NCBI GenBank assembly: GCA_025201345.1
Contig: JAIXMG010000012.1
Location: 434,001-498,000, forward strand
DNA: 64,000 nt
Reading direction: 5' to 3'
Source: Thamnidium elegans
Taxonomy: Eukaryota; Mucoromycota; Mucoromycetes; Mucorales; Mucoraceae
Below, in pieces: positions 47,605-61,655 of the stretch. The translations under genes and the position numbers were made by a program. Numbering within the stretch: position 1 is the stretch's first letter; every line of letters starts with the position of its first letter. The notes below the pieces were generated by a model, which saw nothing but the letters and a program-made list of their open reading frames with translations, was not told the DNA's origin and did no database searches.

Positions 47605-48592
47605 TTAAAAAAAAATACACATATAGATATATATATATATAATAATAACAATAATACATATAGGACGGCTATGACGAAAACGAGCTCAGTGTATATGATG
47701 AATCTGAGCAAACACCCTATTATAATATTCCTACAGTTGATTGGTATCATCCATTGGAATTGAATTTTAATACGGAACAAAATCCTAGTTTAATAATTCC
47801 TAAACACGTAAGAACTATTGAATCAGCAGCACAAGATACTCGAGAAAAGACTGTGCTTGCTGCTATTTATACCAGTGCACAACATATTCCATCTTCTCCT
47901 GGAGAGCCAGACGAATTTCCCGATCCTAATATTGATACACGAATTATTCCATTAGAAGATGTCAATAGCCAACCAACATACAATAATAATAATAATAATA
48001 GTAATAGTAATAGTAATAATATAGTAGCACCTACTCCTATTCCTCAAACGATTCATCCTAAAATGATTACTCCTGCTACATTAAGTGCTGCTGCTGCTAT
48101 TGCTGCTGCTATGGATACTTCTTATTCATTATCACCACAAATCAATCGTGCTCCTCCTGCTCCTGTTATTCAAGCTCCTGTAGTAGCTTCTGTACAACCC
48201 GAGATATCAAACCATACAGTTGAAGCCATGCTTAGAAACAACCCGGGGTAACTATATATATATATATATATATGTGTGTATATATTACAATACTAATATT
48301 ATTTTTTTTCAGAATTATGCAGTCATTAAAAAATCTTTCATTTTTGGCAGCTGGTAATACAGGTACAATGCCACAAACAATGAGTTACAACCAACCCCAA
48401 ATGTATGGAAATATAAATAGAAACAATAATAGCCGACCACCACCAAAAATTACCAAGAACAGAGGAGGCAACAGAAATCGTGGTAGTGGTGGTGGACCCA
48501 ATCGTAACTTTAGTAACCGAGTTTGTAACTTTTTCGCTTCTGCTGAAGGGTGTCGCAATGGTGCTAGTTGTCCCTTTTCCCATGAAAAGTAG
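45881..48592 (+). CDS. PNUTS-like protein: TFIIS N-domain, PP1-docking motif and CCCH zinc finger
   Basis: Nine exons: 45881-45908, 46402-46434, 46498-46518 (21 nt), 46585-46702, 46791-46887, 46944 to about 47143, 47243-47541, 47664-48247 and 48313-48592. All phases agree. An N-terminal TFIIS/LW-type helical domain runs from about LTSLTDYQKLSEQ through LLKHIPFELSNLVDN. Then comes a nuclear PP1-docking RVxF motif in SPSKKTVRFAEKLVEIREYE, followed by acidic and Asn/Pro/Ala-rich linkers. The C-terminus is a CCCH finger, CNFFASAEGCRNGASCPFSH. This three-part order is that of animal PNUTS (PPP1R10), which targets protein phosphatase 1 to RNA polymerase II and the cleavage and polyadenylation machinery. 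Orthology is inferred from domain order. Confidence 0.82.
47547..47603 (+). repeat. 57-nt T run in an intron of the PNUTS-like gene
   Basis: An unbroken run of 57 T directly follows the donor GTAAG of intron 7. It is the longest homopolymer in the window. Confidence 0.95.
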
Positions 48593-49264
48593 TTTTTTTT
48601 TTTTTTTTTTTGTATCTATTGAATTATCTTGTCTCTTTCTTTTCTTTTCACAAACACCTTTCTCCTTTTTTTTTTATACATGTATAAATAATAAGTGTCA
48701 TTTTCCCTCTAATTTTTCCTTAATTGGGAATTTAGTTATTTATTTATATTGGTTTTACAGGGCAATCTACTTACGTTTGCACGCTACAAAAAATAAAAAG
48801 AAAATATTTACTTGTATATTTTTTTTTTTTTAATATAAATACTAATCATCTTTTCTATCATAATGAAAATAATATGCAATTAACTAGTTTTGTGCATACT
48901 CTCTCTTTTTTATTACAAAATGCTTGTGTTACAACGAATATAAATAAATACCCGCTCAAAAAAAAAAAAATATATAACTTTGTAAAAACTGATTTTTAAA
49001 ATGTAAGGTCCTTTTTTCTTTTTTACTTTCTTTTTTTTTTTTTTTTTTTTCTTTTTTATCTTATATAAAAAATAGTTTTTTTTTATAAAAAAAACAAACA
49101 AGGGAAAAGAAAAAAAGAAATTCTTTTACAAAGCACAAAAAAAAAAAAAAGAGGGGGAAAAACTTGTTTTTTTTTTCAAATATTAAAAAAAAAAAGAAAA
49201 AAGATAGACAAGGTTAAAAAAAAAAAAAAAACTTCCCAATTGAGTTCCATCATCTCGATTCATC
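48593..49264. other. Intergenic region
   Basis: PNUTS-like 3' UTR and dynactin 5' region. Very rich in A- and T-runs (48597-48611, 49030-49050, 49138-49152). No gene seen. Confidence 0.45.
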
Positions 49265-52200
49265 ATGTCCATCAACAATAAACGAATGTCAGTTAATCAA
49301 AGTGATGAATGTACTGTTGGATCTAAAGTACTTGTCAATAACGAACTTTCAGGCACAGTTCGGTTTATCGGCAACACAAGTTTTCAGACAGGAAAATGGG
49401 TGGGTGTAGAATTAGATGAACCAACTGGTAAAAACAGTGGTGTTGTTCAAGGCAAAAGATATTTTGATTGTAAGAATAATCATGGTGTTTTTGTTCGACC
49501 TGCCAGTATAAAACTTGAAGTAGTAAGTTCTTGAATTAATTTTTTTTTTTTTTTGTGTGTATTTATTTATATTATCATAGCCAAATAGTAGTAATAGATT
49601 ATCGCTTCAAAGAAAATCAATGGTTGCACCGTCATCACCTTCTTCTCCAACCCTACCCCCACCACAAAGAAGAAAATCCATTGCTCCTACTGCAGTTCCT
49701 TTACAACAACGAAGAAAATCCATTGTTGCGCCGCCACCGCCACCTACATTACAACAAAGAAGAAAGTCGATTGTTGCCCCTCCAGCTACTGCTTCATTAC
49801 AAAGACGAAAATCAGTTGTATCTGCTTCTCCGCCACCACAAAGAAGAAAATCGATCGTTTCTCCACCGGTTGCTTCTACTCAAAAGAGACCGACGTCTCT
49901 TTTGCAATCTACTAATAATACAAGTCGTACTGGTACGCCTGTATCTAGTAAAAGTTCCGTTGCTCCTATCAATACCAATAGAAGAAAATCTATCATTCCA
50001 CCAAAGCAACAACAAACTACGCCTACGATTGCCTCGGGTATCTTGAGAAGACCCAGGTCCAATACGCAAGGTGGAAATCAGTCCCCGGTATCTGTATTGA
50101 GAACAAGACAACCGTTCACGGCGCCTTCGACGCCAGATAATAATGAAGAGGAAGAAAGAAGAAGACAGGAAGCGTTTGATGATTTGTGTCAGAATAATAC
50201 AAACGCTAATTCGTCCATGCTGGTAGCTAGTCCTGTTTCTTTAGATAAAGATGGCGATGACGAAGAAGAAGAAGAAGAAGAAGAAGAAGAAGAAGAAGAG
50301 GAGAGTGAAGAAGAAGAAGAAGAAGAAAAAGAAGAACCAGTAAGAGAAGAAGCCGTAAAAGAAAAACCAGTCTATGGTACCTTGGCTTCTTCGAAACCGG
50401 TCAGCAAATTAGACCAAACGGTACCTCTTAAAGACTACGAAGAACTTCGGTTCAAACTCAAGATTATTGAAAACAAGAGACACGAAGACCGAGAGAGATT
50501 CAGAGAACATGAGAAAGTCAAGGAAGAGGCAGAACAGTTTTTGACACTTCGGAATAAACTGCAAGATAAAATTGCAGATCTTCAAAAGGATGTCAGAGAC
50601 ACGAGAAGAGAGCTGAAAGAGACCAGTAGCGAAAAGGAATCGTTTGAGTCGAAATACAATGAATTGCTAGAGTCCATGGAGATGTTGACGCTAGATAAAG
50701 AAGTAGCGGAGGAACGTGCAGAGAATTTGCAGCAGGAGACCAGTATGCTCAAGGACCGGATCGAGGAAATTAGCGTGGACCTGGATATCTTGAAAAAGGA
50801 GGCGGATATCTTGAACAAACCGCCAGAGATCAATATGGAGAGCAGCGAGGAAAGAACTCCGTTGGAGATCACTCAGCTGGAAAGACATAACGAAAGATTA
50901 AAGGAGGCTTTGCTAAGGTAAATATATATATATATATATATAAAACAAAGTGATGAGTAACTAGATTATTTAACCTTCTTTTGTAGATTGAGAGACGCTG
51001 CTACAGAACAAGAAAACGAATTAAATTACAAGATCAGGACTTTAGAACAAGAAAATTATGAATTAGAAGAAATCAAACTTCACTATGAAAAAACCAAGGA
51101 AAAATTAGACGTGACGGATCTGTTGGTCGAGGACTTGAAGATGCAGCTGGACGACGCACTTGGCGCTGAAGACCTCGTGGACCAGCTCACAGAAAAGAAC
51201 TTGAACCTGACCGAGAAACTCGACGAATTAAGCGCCACTGTTGATGATTTAGAGGCCCTAAAGGAGCTCGCGGACGAGTTGGAAGAAAACCATATGGAGA
51301 CCGAGAAGCAGTTGCAAGCAGAGATCGATCATCGTGATATGCTGTTAAGAGAACAGTTGGATAGGTTAAGAGCAAATGAAGAGACAACAGCAGATTATGA
51401 AACGACCATTGGTCAGTTTAGAGAGCTGGTGACGTTGCTGCAGAATGATTTGCAAGAGTTCAAGCATAAGGAAAAGAACGAGCAGTCAGAAAAGATTAGT
51501 TTGAGTAGTCAGTCTCAGGCGATGATGTCTCTTAATTTCCAACTGCAGACAACGGTGATGAAGGCACAAGCGAAGGCGATCGATATCGAGTTGCGTAAAT
51601 TGGAGGCGTCGCAGGCCAATGATCGTCTTAATATGATTCAACCTTATTTACCCGAATCCTTCTTCAAGACCGAAAACGACCCTATCTCTTGCTTGTTGCT
51701 GTTTAAACGATTGGAGTTTAAGGCTGGGTTGATCGTGAAGCATTTGGAACAAACGTATCCTATCAGCGAAAAGATTATGGATAATGTCACGGAGAGTTTA
51801 GTTACCATTTGTGAAATGAAACAACGGGCTGGGTGGTTGAGCTCTCTTGCGACTCGATTCCAAACACATATCAAGAACAGCGACCCGGATACATTTACCA
51901 AGATGGGTAAAGTGTACCTTGATTTAATCGGCGTCGAACGAAGAATGAACGCTATTGTCGAGCTGTTCAGAACGGACCAAGTCAACGAAAGCCAATGCTT
52001 GTCTGAACTTCAAAGAGTGATTGCTCAAATTGAACATTTGGAAGAAAACCACTTGAGTCAGCAAGAAAAGAGTAACGCAGATCAGTTCTTTGGGTTGACC
52101 AAGGCGCTTGATTTGAACTCGGACCGTATGATTGTTATATTGACGTTTGTTAAACAATCCTTAAACAATGCGGTACGTACAGAAGGCATGATGATCTTGG

Positions 52201-52910
52201 AAGGAACGGAGCAGATGGATCAGGATTATTTGGAACCCTTGGGACGTTTGGTTGCTCAGGCCAAGAATAGTAAAATCACGGCAAAGAAATTGATGCGTCA
52301 GTTGGAAGATATGTTTGAAGAAGCCATGACACTCAAAACTGAACATTTACATCGTTTTAAGATGTTATATGCTATTAGTACTAAGTTATGTCGATTCTGT
52401 TTTGAGGTAACGTATAATAATCATCGGCTAAAGTAAGGTATGGTATATTAATCATTAGGGTGTATATAGACATGTAAGGAAATTACTACCTATGTCGATA
52501 CAAAACGAGGTAGCCATGAAGAAATTGAATTATCTGCTATTCAGAAGATTATTAGTAAGAAGGCAGATGAATTATTTGAAATGGCTGACAGTTCCATGTG
52601 GGAAAGCGCTTTAAGAACATTAAAGACTTTATCAAACGAGTTGGAAACAACTCATGCACAAATTGAACGTGATGATAAGTTGGATAAAAGTAAAAGTAGA
52701 AATGTATTTTTTTTTTTCTTCTTGAAACTAACTTTTTTTTTTTTTTTTTTTTTTCGTGTAGTTACAACCAAGGTAGCACCGTGGATTCAACGTGCTTCTG
52801 ATATTAAAGCAGAAGTTGTTATTAATCATGAGTTGGAGCATAAGTTGCAACAACATAATGAAGAAATTATAAAGTTGATCAAGGATGTTCGATTAAAGGT
52901 AAACATAAAC

Positions 52911-52944
<34 letters not shown>

Positions 52945-53901
52945 GTATTCATATCATTTATTTAGGATCAAGCACTTCAAGAATCAGATGTTAAAGTCAG
53001 TTTACTTGAAAAGCGAATGGAGACAGCTAAAAAGGAAGTTGAGCATATTAAATCCTTGGAAGAAGCACTGGACAAATCATCCAATCAAGAACAAATGTAT
53101 GCAGAAGCAGTTGAAAATCTTCAAAGCGAATATGATTTATTAGAGCAAGAAAACAATTCTTTAAAGAAGGAAGCAAACAAGAGAGAAGAAAAGAGACAGT
53201 CTATTTTAAGAAAAGCTAACTTTGATTTAACGATTGAAGGAGAAGATGATAATTCTTCTTCTTCTGCTACTGTACAAGAGATGGCTGGTAATTATTATGA
53301 AATGACCAGCCAAATGGATACGCTTAAGGCATCGATTCGTTACTTGAGAGCAGAGAATGCTCAACTAAAGAGTGCTGATTTTATAAGAAGTTTAGACTTG
53401 AGTACGGTGTTGACAAGTAAAGCAAACGGTGGTGGTAAAACAGAAGAATTACGTTCGGTTGCTCGAGAGACACGTGCATTAGTCAAAGATATGCGTGTTG
53501 CCAGTGCATCACCTAGAGTTGTTCAGCTTGTAAAACCTACACTGAATTCATGGAATAGTAACAAGAAATCACCTGATTATCAATATCAAACACAACAATC
53601 TGTATTGTATACACTCAAGCAACGTAGTGTACAGCTGAGACGTAAGGTGGATGATCTTGGAATTACAACCACCTTATTGAATCCAAACAACAATGAAAAG
53701 GTAATGTTTTTTTTTTTTTTTTTTTGTATTTAAACAAGTGTACTAATATATAAATCAAATAAGATTCATCAACCACTTGGTATAGTTAAAATACCAAGAT
53801 TATTACCCAACACTTCCAATACCAATACGACTGGTCGTCGCTGTATAGACCTTACTAGTGCAGCTGAATTTGAACGTTTCCATAGCATTTTCATTCAATA
53901 A
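49265..53901 (+). CDS. Dynactin subunit p150Glued
   Basis: Exons 49265-49522, 49581-50917 and 50987-52406, one from 52470, one near 52763-52898, one near 52964-53700 and a last exon ending at 53901. An N-terminal CAP-Gly domain (GTVRFIGNTSFQTGKWVGVE, with NNHGVFVRP in place of GKNDG) binds microtubule or EB1 tails. A basic stretch with seven repeats of (R)RKS[IMV]-Pro-rich sequence follows, then a long poly-Glu tract. Extended coiled coils flank a globular dynactin region (ANDRLNMIQPYLPESFF). The end is EFERFHSIFIQ. It links dynein to cargo and microtubules. The kinesin-1 gene follows after 284 bp in the same direction. Middle exon joins are approximate; tandem donors exist near 52690. Confidence 0.93.
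49610..50000 (+). repeat. RRKS-type repeat cluster in dynactin basic region
   Basis: Seven copies of a short unit centred on (Q/N)RRKS(I/V), the first being QRKSM, are separated by Pro/Ala-rich spacers. Each is a consensus-like basophilic kinase site. Confidence 0.85.
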
Positions 53902-54185
53902 TCATAAATATAATTTAAATCCGATATAACACAATATATTCGACGTCATGAGTTTTTTTTTTTTTTTTTTTTTTTTTTGTTACACTCAAATTGTTGATTT
54001 CTTATTTCTATCTCTTTTCTCTTTTCTCTTTTCTCTTTATTTTTTTTACCTTTTTTTTTTTTTTTCTTTCTCTTTTGTTTTTTTTTTAAAGCAACAGCAA
54101 ATATACATCTCTTGGGTTATTGTCATCTTGTGAACATCATCCTTTTTTTATTTAAATCAAAATAGAATTCTTTATTTAAAAAAAT

Positions 54186-55284
54186 ATGTCAGGCAATAAT
54201 ATTAAAGTAGTTTGTCGTTTTCGACCTCAAAATAAAATGGAAATAAGGGAAGGTGGTGTACCTATCATTGAAATATCCGAAGATGGAACTGGGGTTTCGT
54301 TAAAGGTACCCTTTTTTTTTTTTTGTGCCTGATTTTTTTTTTTTTTTTTTTTTGAACTCATAAATTGTGTGTAGGGAAAAGATACAAATTCATTTTCATT
54401 TGATAAATGCTTTGGATCCGATACAAAACAAAAGGAAGTGTTTGAATACTCTATCAAGTCTATTGTTGATGGTAAATAAATAAAGAAATAAAAAAAAAAG
54501 AGTAAAGAAACTAACAACAAAAAAGATGTGGTTGCTGGTTATAATGGTACCGTATTCGCTTACGGTCAAACGGGTTCCGGTAAAACTTTCACCATGATGG
54601 GTTCTAGTATTGACGACGAAGAAAATAAGGGTATCATCCCTCGTATTATTGAACAAATCTTTGAAAGCATTGCAAGTACACCAGAGAATATGGAATTTAC
54701 TGTCAAGGTAGCTTATATGGAAATTTATATGGAAAAAGTAAAAGATCTTTTAGTTCGTAAGTATAAATAAATTGTTTATTATTTATATTTACTTACTTTT
54801 TTTTTTTTTTTTTTTTTATATATATATCATATGTCATGTAGCTAAAAATGATAATTTACCTATTCACGAAGATAAAACCAAAGGCGTATATGTTAAGGGA
54901 ATTAGTGAGATTTATGTATCTGATACTGATCAAGTATATGATGTTATGAGAATTGGTGGTGATAATCGTGTTGTTGCTTGTACCAGTAAGTTTAATATAT
55001 ACATGTGCAATAATAAGGGAGGGGGTTTTTTTATATTGATTTGTCATAATCATAGATATGAATGCTGAAAGTTCAAGAAGTCATTCGATTGTACTGATTA
55101 CAATTACACAAAGAAATGTAGATACAAATGCCACAAAGAGTGGTAAGCTTTACTTGGTCGATTTAGCAGGTTCTGAAAAAGTTGGCAAAACGGGTGCCTC
55201 TGGTCAAACATTAGAAGAAGCCAAAAAAATCAATAAATCTCTTACTGCTTTAGGCATGGTTATTAATTCCTTGACTGACGGCAA

Positions 55285-55337
<53 letters not shown>

Positions 55338-57503
55338 TAATTATATTTTATTTACTTCATTTTTTATCTGCTCCAGTCAAGCCATGTTCCTTACAGAGAT
55401 TCAAAGTTGACTCGTATTTTGCAAGAATCTTTAGGTGGTAATTCTCGTACTACACTTATCATCAACTCTTCTCCTTCTTCTTATAATGAAGCAGAATCGA
55501 TTTCTACGTTACGTTTTGGTGCGCGAGCAAAGACGATTAAGAATAAGGCCAAGGTCAATGCAGATTTATCACCTGCTGAATTAAAGGCGTTGTTGAAGCG
55601 AGTGAAGGGAGACGCAGTTTCTTTTAAAGCATATATTGCAGCATTAGAAAACGAAATTGGTGTATGGCGATCGGGTAAAAAAGTATCTGAAACAAGTTGG
55701 GCATCACCTAATGGTAAACAAAAAGTGGCAAGTGGAGGTGATGCGCCTATGACGCCTCCTCAAACACCTGCTCCTGCATTTAAGCTGTCAACATCGGATG
55801 ATGATGCATCTAGACCTTCTACTCCTGCCATGGTGCTTGGTAAAGACGAAAAAGACGAATTCATGAAGCGTGAACAAGATTTATTGGAGCAGATCGATGA
55901 ACAAGTAGCAGCTTTATCTAACCGTGAAAAACAAATCAATGAAATTCAAGAAATGTTGGAAGAATTAAAAGATCAAGAAAAGACGTGCGGAAATAACAAT
56001 AAGGCCTTGTCTTCTGAATTAAGCGAGGCTCAGGTTCAGTTGGAAAAGGAGTTTTATGAGAAGAAGGAAGGTGAAATCAATATTGATTCTTTAAAGGAAG
56101 CTAATTTGGAATACACTGCTGAATTGGACGAGTTAAAGGCTACGTTGGAAAGATTGCAACTGGCTGAAGCAAAGAATACAGAAGAGTTAAAGGTCGCTGA
56201 AACTGTTGTTGAACATGCTCAAGAAAAGGAAAAGGAAATTGAATCAGATCTATTAAATGTTCAAGATATTACGCCTGAAGCTATTCAAAAGTTACGTCAA
56301 GAATTACAAGCAACAAAGGCTATGATTGAACAACACAAGGTCACGGTTGATAACCTTGAACAAGAAAGAGACTCACTTGTAGTGAAACGTGATGACCTTG
56401 AAATCCGATTTGCCAACCTTGAAGTAGATTATGAAGAATTATTAGATAAAACTATTGCTATGGAAGAAATGGATGTAAAACAAACCAGTGATATTGCCGA
56501 TTCTATTGCTGATTTAAAGACTAAATTGGAAAGCCAGTTTATTATGAAGAGCCAAGTATTACAAAAGGAAATTGAATCGCTTAAATCTGATATGGAGAAA
56601 AAGGCCAAAGAAGAGAATAGATTGATGGACGTGATGAAGGCACTTGAAGAGACAAAAGAAAAACTTTTAAAGATGAAGGCTCAGCCTGTTGTTGCTGATA
56701 CTAAAGAAGCTGTAGAACAAAAAGAAAAGGAATTAGAAAAGATGCGTAAATCCATGGCTCAGGAATTGGCAGATTTTGAAACAATGAAGAAGGTTTTGAT
56801 GCGTGATCTTCAAAGTCGTTGTGAAAAGGTGGTTGAATTGGAGTTCCAATTGGACGAGACTAGAATTCAACAAAATAATTTATTAAAGGCAACCAGTAGT
56901 AAAGCTCAACAAAAGAAGATGTCACTCTTGGAAAGAAATCTAGATCAATTAACCAACGTACAAAAGCAGGTTAGTAATTTTTTTTTTTTTTTTTTTTTTT
57001 TGATTTTGTTTATTTCAGTGTATTCACTTGTTTATTTATTTAGCTGGTTGAGCAAAATTCCCATCTTAAAAAAGAAGCTGCTTTATCAGATCGTAAATTG
57101 GCTGCTAGAAATGAACGCATTCAGAATTTGGAATTCTTGTTAAAAGAAGCCCAAAACAAGTTGCTGATTCAAAATGAAAAGTAAAAGTTTTTGATTTTGT
57201 TTACTACTTTTTTATGCTTGTGATAATAATGATTTATTTTAAAAAATAGGTTCGAGAATCAACTTCAAGCTGTCAGAGACCGTTTAGAACAAGCTCGTAC
57301 TCACAAATCTCAAGGTGGTTCCATGTTGAACTTTAACAGAATTGCTAAACCTTTAAGAGGTGGAGGAGCTGCTACTGACAGGTAAAAATTAAAAACTAAT
57401 ATACATTTTATTGTTTATATTCACATTCATAAATATTATTATTAGCTTGCAAGATGACAAATTACCTGAAAAGAACCAAAAACGTACTTCTTGGTTCCGT
57501 TAA
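54186..57503 (+). CDS. Kinesin-1 heavy chain (conventional kinesin)
   Basis: Nine exons: 54186-54305, 54375-54471, 54526-54756, 54842-54985, 55056-55285, 55377-56969, 57044-57180, 57250-57381 and 57446-57503. The motor domain starts [13 protein letters not shown]. It has the P-loop [13 protein letters not shown], switch [10 protein letters not shown], switch [16 protein letters not shown] and the tubulin-binding [20 protein letters not shown], then the neck. A long stalk of coiled coils follows. Near the C-terminus, [12 protein letters not shown] is the IAK autoinhibitory motif of conventional kinesins, and the chain ends TSWFR. It moves vesicles and organelles to microtubule plus ends and supports hyphal growth. 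The intron at 55286-55376 holds a 45-nt A run. Complete. Confidence 0.96.
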
Positions 57504-59111
57504 AGTAAATGGATAATTTGGAAATACCCCCCCTTTGTTTTTTTATGTCAATTAATATATGACCATCCCCTTCTATCCCCTCTTATTTTATTTTTCTTCT
57601 TATGAAACCTCTATATATTTTTTTTTTCTTATTTTTTTTTTAAAAAAAAAACTAATCATATAATTTGACTTTTTTTTTTTTCAAATTACACTTTATTAGT
57701 TTCTTGTACAGTATGCGAATAAAAGTGGACCAGTGGTCTCCAACTCTGCTTGAGACAGAAAAAATATTCATAATTTTCAGTGTTTAAAATAAAATACTTT
57801 TTAAAATACCTAAGGTATTTTGGAGACACGAGTTCCACCATTGAACGCGGTGAATAGCAATATCAGATAGCTACCTGTAACAGAGAATTCTTATAAGCTG
57901 AAGCTGATGATTTTAAGAGCGTTACACCCATGCTTTTAAAACATGGTGAGAACGTTTATTTATATGTGTATCTATCATTTTTAATTTATATATCACTTCT
58001 TTCCTTATATTATAAGACAGTTTAATTGTTTTTGTTCTATATGTAATAAGCTATATTGTTTTTTTTTGTACTTTATAATAAACTGAACTCATAATTTATT
58101 CCTTATATTATTGTTTTATTTTTACGTATAATTTATTCACCACTGTTGTATTTTAAAGTTGTAAAAAGAAGTGTTTTTTTTGTTTAATACAATAAATCTC
58201 GTTATCTGTAAGAGTAACTTTTTTTTTTATCCCATCAGATCCAGTTTTTCCACGGGGGTTTTTGTTAAAAAAAAAACTGATGAGAGCAAACTGGGTTAAA
58301 AAAGCCTTGGTGTTGTATGTTGTTTAATTACATTGCCATAAAAGAAGAAATTAAAGGTATTTAGCCATAGTGTTTTATTAAAGAACACACATTAGCAATA
58401 CTGAACTACTTTGTACCTCCCTCGGAAAGGGTACATTTGCTTATAGATACAACTCAGAGATAGATAAAATGATAAATAATAACTTGGACGTGTTATTTTG
58501 ATATATTATCCGTATTTTCAGCAGTTGATAAAAAAAATGTTTATAAAAAGCTATCAGCTTGTTTTCTTTTTTCTTTCCTCCACTGTTCTCCTTCTGCTAA
58601 AAATGGGTAAAAGAAAACGAAAAAAACATCGCAAAGAAGAAGAACGTAAGAGGCTTCCTTGTTATACTTATGATGCTCTTGATAATCGGAATGGTTCCTA
58701 CTGGACAAAAAAAAAAAATTTAAACAAAACTTTCTTCCTTTTTCTAAATGTTAACAATATATATCTTTTTCGCCTGGTCACTTGAAAAATACACGCTTTA
58801 AAGCGGTTTGAATACTTCGGGTAAAGTAGAAATATTTTAAAGAATTTAAATTTTAAAGCTAACATTTTTTATTTCCTTTTTGGGATCTGGAATATTGATA
58901 CTATTCAGTATGAAAATGGATAGTATATGTAAAACTATTCTATATAAAAAAATACTATATCTGTAAACGCTTATTAAAAAGTAAACATTTTACTTACGGA
59001 TGTATAATTATCCGCAACAGTGCCCCTTACCAGCAGTCATGTTAAAATAAAATTTAAGCCCTCGAGATATATTTTTTTTGTTTTTGTTTCTTTTTTTATA
59101 CTGCACCCAAC
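57504..59111. other. Intergenic region with a possible hAT-like remnant
   Basis: Kinesin 3' UTR, then AT-rich sequence. A 113-bp stretch at 57731-57843 has ends resembling hAT transposons. A small frame from about 58603 (MGKRKRKKHRKEEERKRL) is basic and unsupported. The DNAJC8 promoter should lie at the right end. Confidence 0.4.
57731..57843. mobile_element. Possible non-autonomous hAT-like remnant
   Basis: The left end CAGTGGTCTCCAACTCTGC is typical of hAT ends. The right end, read in reverse, is CAATGGTGGAACTCGTGTCT, followed by CCAA. It matches the left end except for an insertion of 11 bases. No clear 8-bp target duplication is seen. Confidence 0.3.
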
Positions 59112-59825
59112 ATGTCAACAGAACAAGATTTAGATAAATACTTTTCCGCAACAGAAAAGCATGTAGAAATTGAAAGAGTATTAGGGTGCTTTAAACTTGA
59201 CCCTTTTGGTATCCTTGAACTTCCATACAACAAACCTGATCCAAAGGCAATAAAGGTCGCTTACCGTAAAAAGAGTTTAATGATTCATCCAGATAAAGTA
59301 AAGCATGATCATGCGCAAGATGCGTTTGCCATTTTAAAAAAGGCCGAATCGGAATTAAATGATGAAGCCAGACTCAAGTTTTTATTGACTGTTATAGAAG
59401 AAGCTCGTGTGGAAGTATTACGTGAAAATGGACATAAAGTAAAGACAGAGGTGGTTGTGAATGCTCCTACCATGACAACCGATGCCGATGGACCCCGATT
59501 AAAGGCCTCATTGGATTCTATCACAGTGGTGGATGAAAAAGAATACCCTTACTTACAAACACCTAAAGGTCAATCTCAAGTCAAGGAAAAAATGAAGGAG
59601 ATTTTGATTGAAATGGAATTACGTAAGCGTAGACAAATGAAGAAGGAAATGGAGGCTGAAGGAGCGGAAAAGAGAAAGGCAGAAGAAGTTGTAAATGAAA
59701 GAAAAAGAAAGGCAGAAGATGCTAAACAATGGGAAGCTTCTCGTGATACGCGTGTAAATAGTTGGCGGGATTTTCAAAAGAAGGGCGGGAAAAAGGTTAA
59801 AAAAATTAGAAAATCTGGATTATAA
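59112..59825 (+). CDS. DNAJC8-like J-domain protein, spliceosome-associated
   Basis: A single exon of 237 residues. It starts MSTEQDLDKYFSATEKHVEI, and the J domain reads LDPFGILELPYNKPDPKAIK, then VAYRKKSLMIHPDKVKHDHA with HPD intact. After the J domain comes a conserved segment (AFAILKKAESELNDEARLKF) typical of DNAJC8. The C-terminal half is long, basic and helical, ending KKVKKIRKSGL. Human DNAJC8 associates with spliceosomes and SR protein kinase, so a nuclear role in splicing is inferred. It lacks introns, unlike nearly all its neighbours. Family call is firm. Confidence 0.9.
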   Translation: MSTEQDLDKYFSATEKHVEIERVLGCFKLDPFGILELPYNKPDPKAIKVAYRKKSLMIHPDKVKHDHAQDAFAILKKAESELNDEARLKFLLTVIEEARVEVLRENGHKVKTEVVVNAPTMTTDADGPRLKASLDSITVVDEKEYPYLQTPKGQSQVKEKMKEILIEMELRKRRQMKKEMEAEGAEKRKAEEVVNERKRKAEDAKQWEASRDTRVNSWRDFQKKGGKKVKKIRKSGL

Positions 59826-59969
59826 TAAAAAAAATACACAAATTATATATATAAAAAAATAAATTTATAATTTATTTTGCATTGTAAATTTGTATGTCGT
59901 TTTGGAGAAGTTTTTTTTTTTTTTTTTTTTTGGGTTCTATGTTTGGTAATGCATGAAAAAAAAAGATTT

Positions 59970-61655
<1,686 letters not shown>

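Noticed and set aside
58603..58785. Small basic frame MGKRKRKKHRKEEERKRL.
   Set aside because: Short, low-complexity, runs into an A-run; no splice partner or family recognised.
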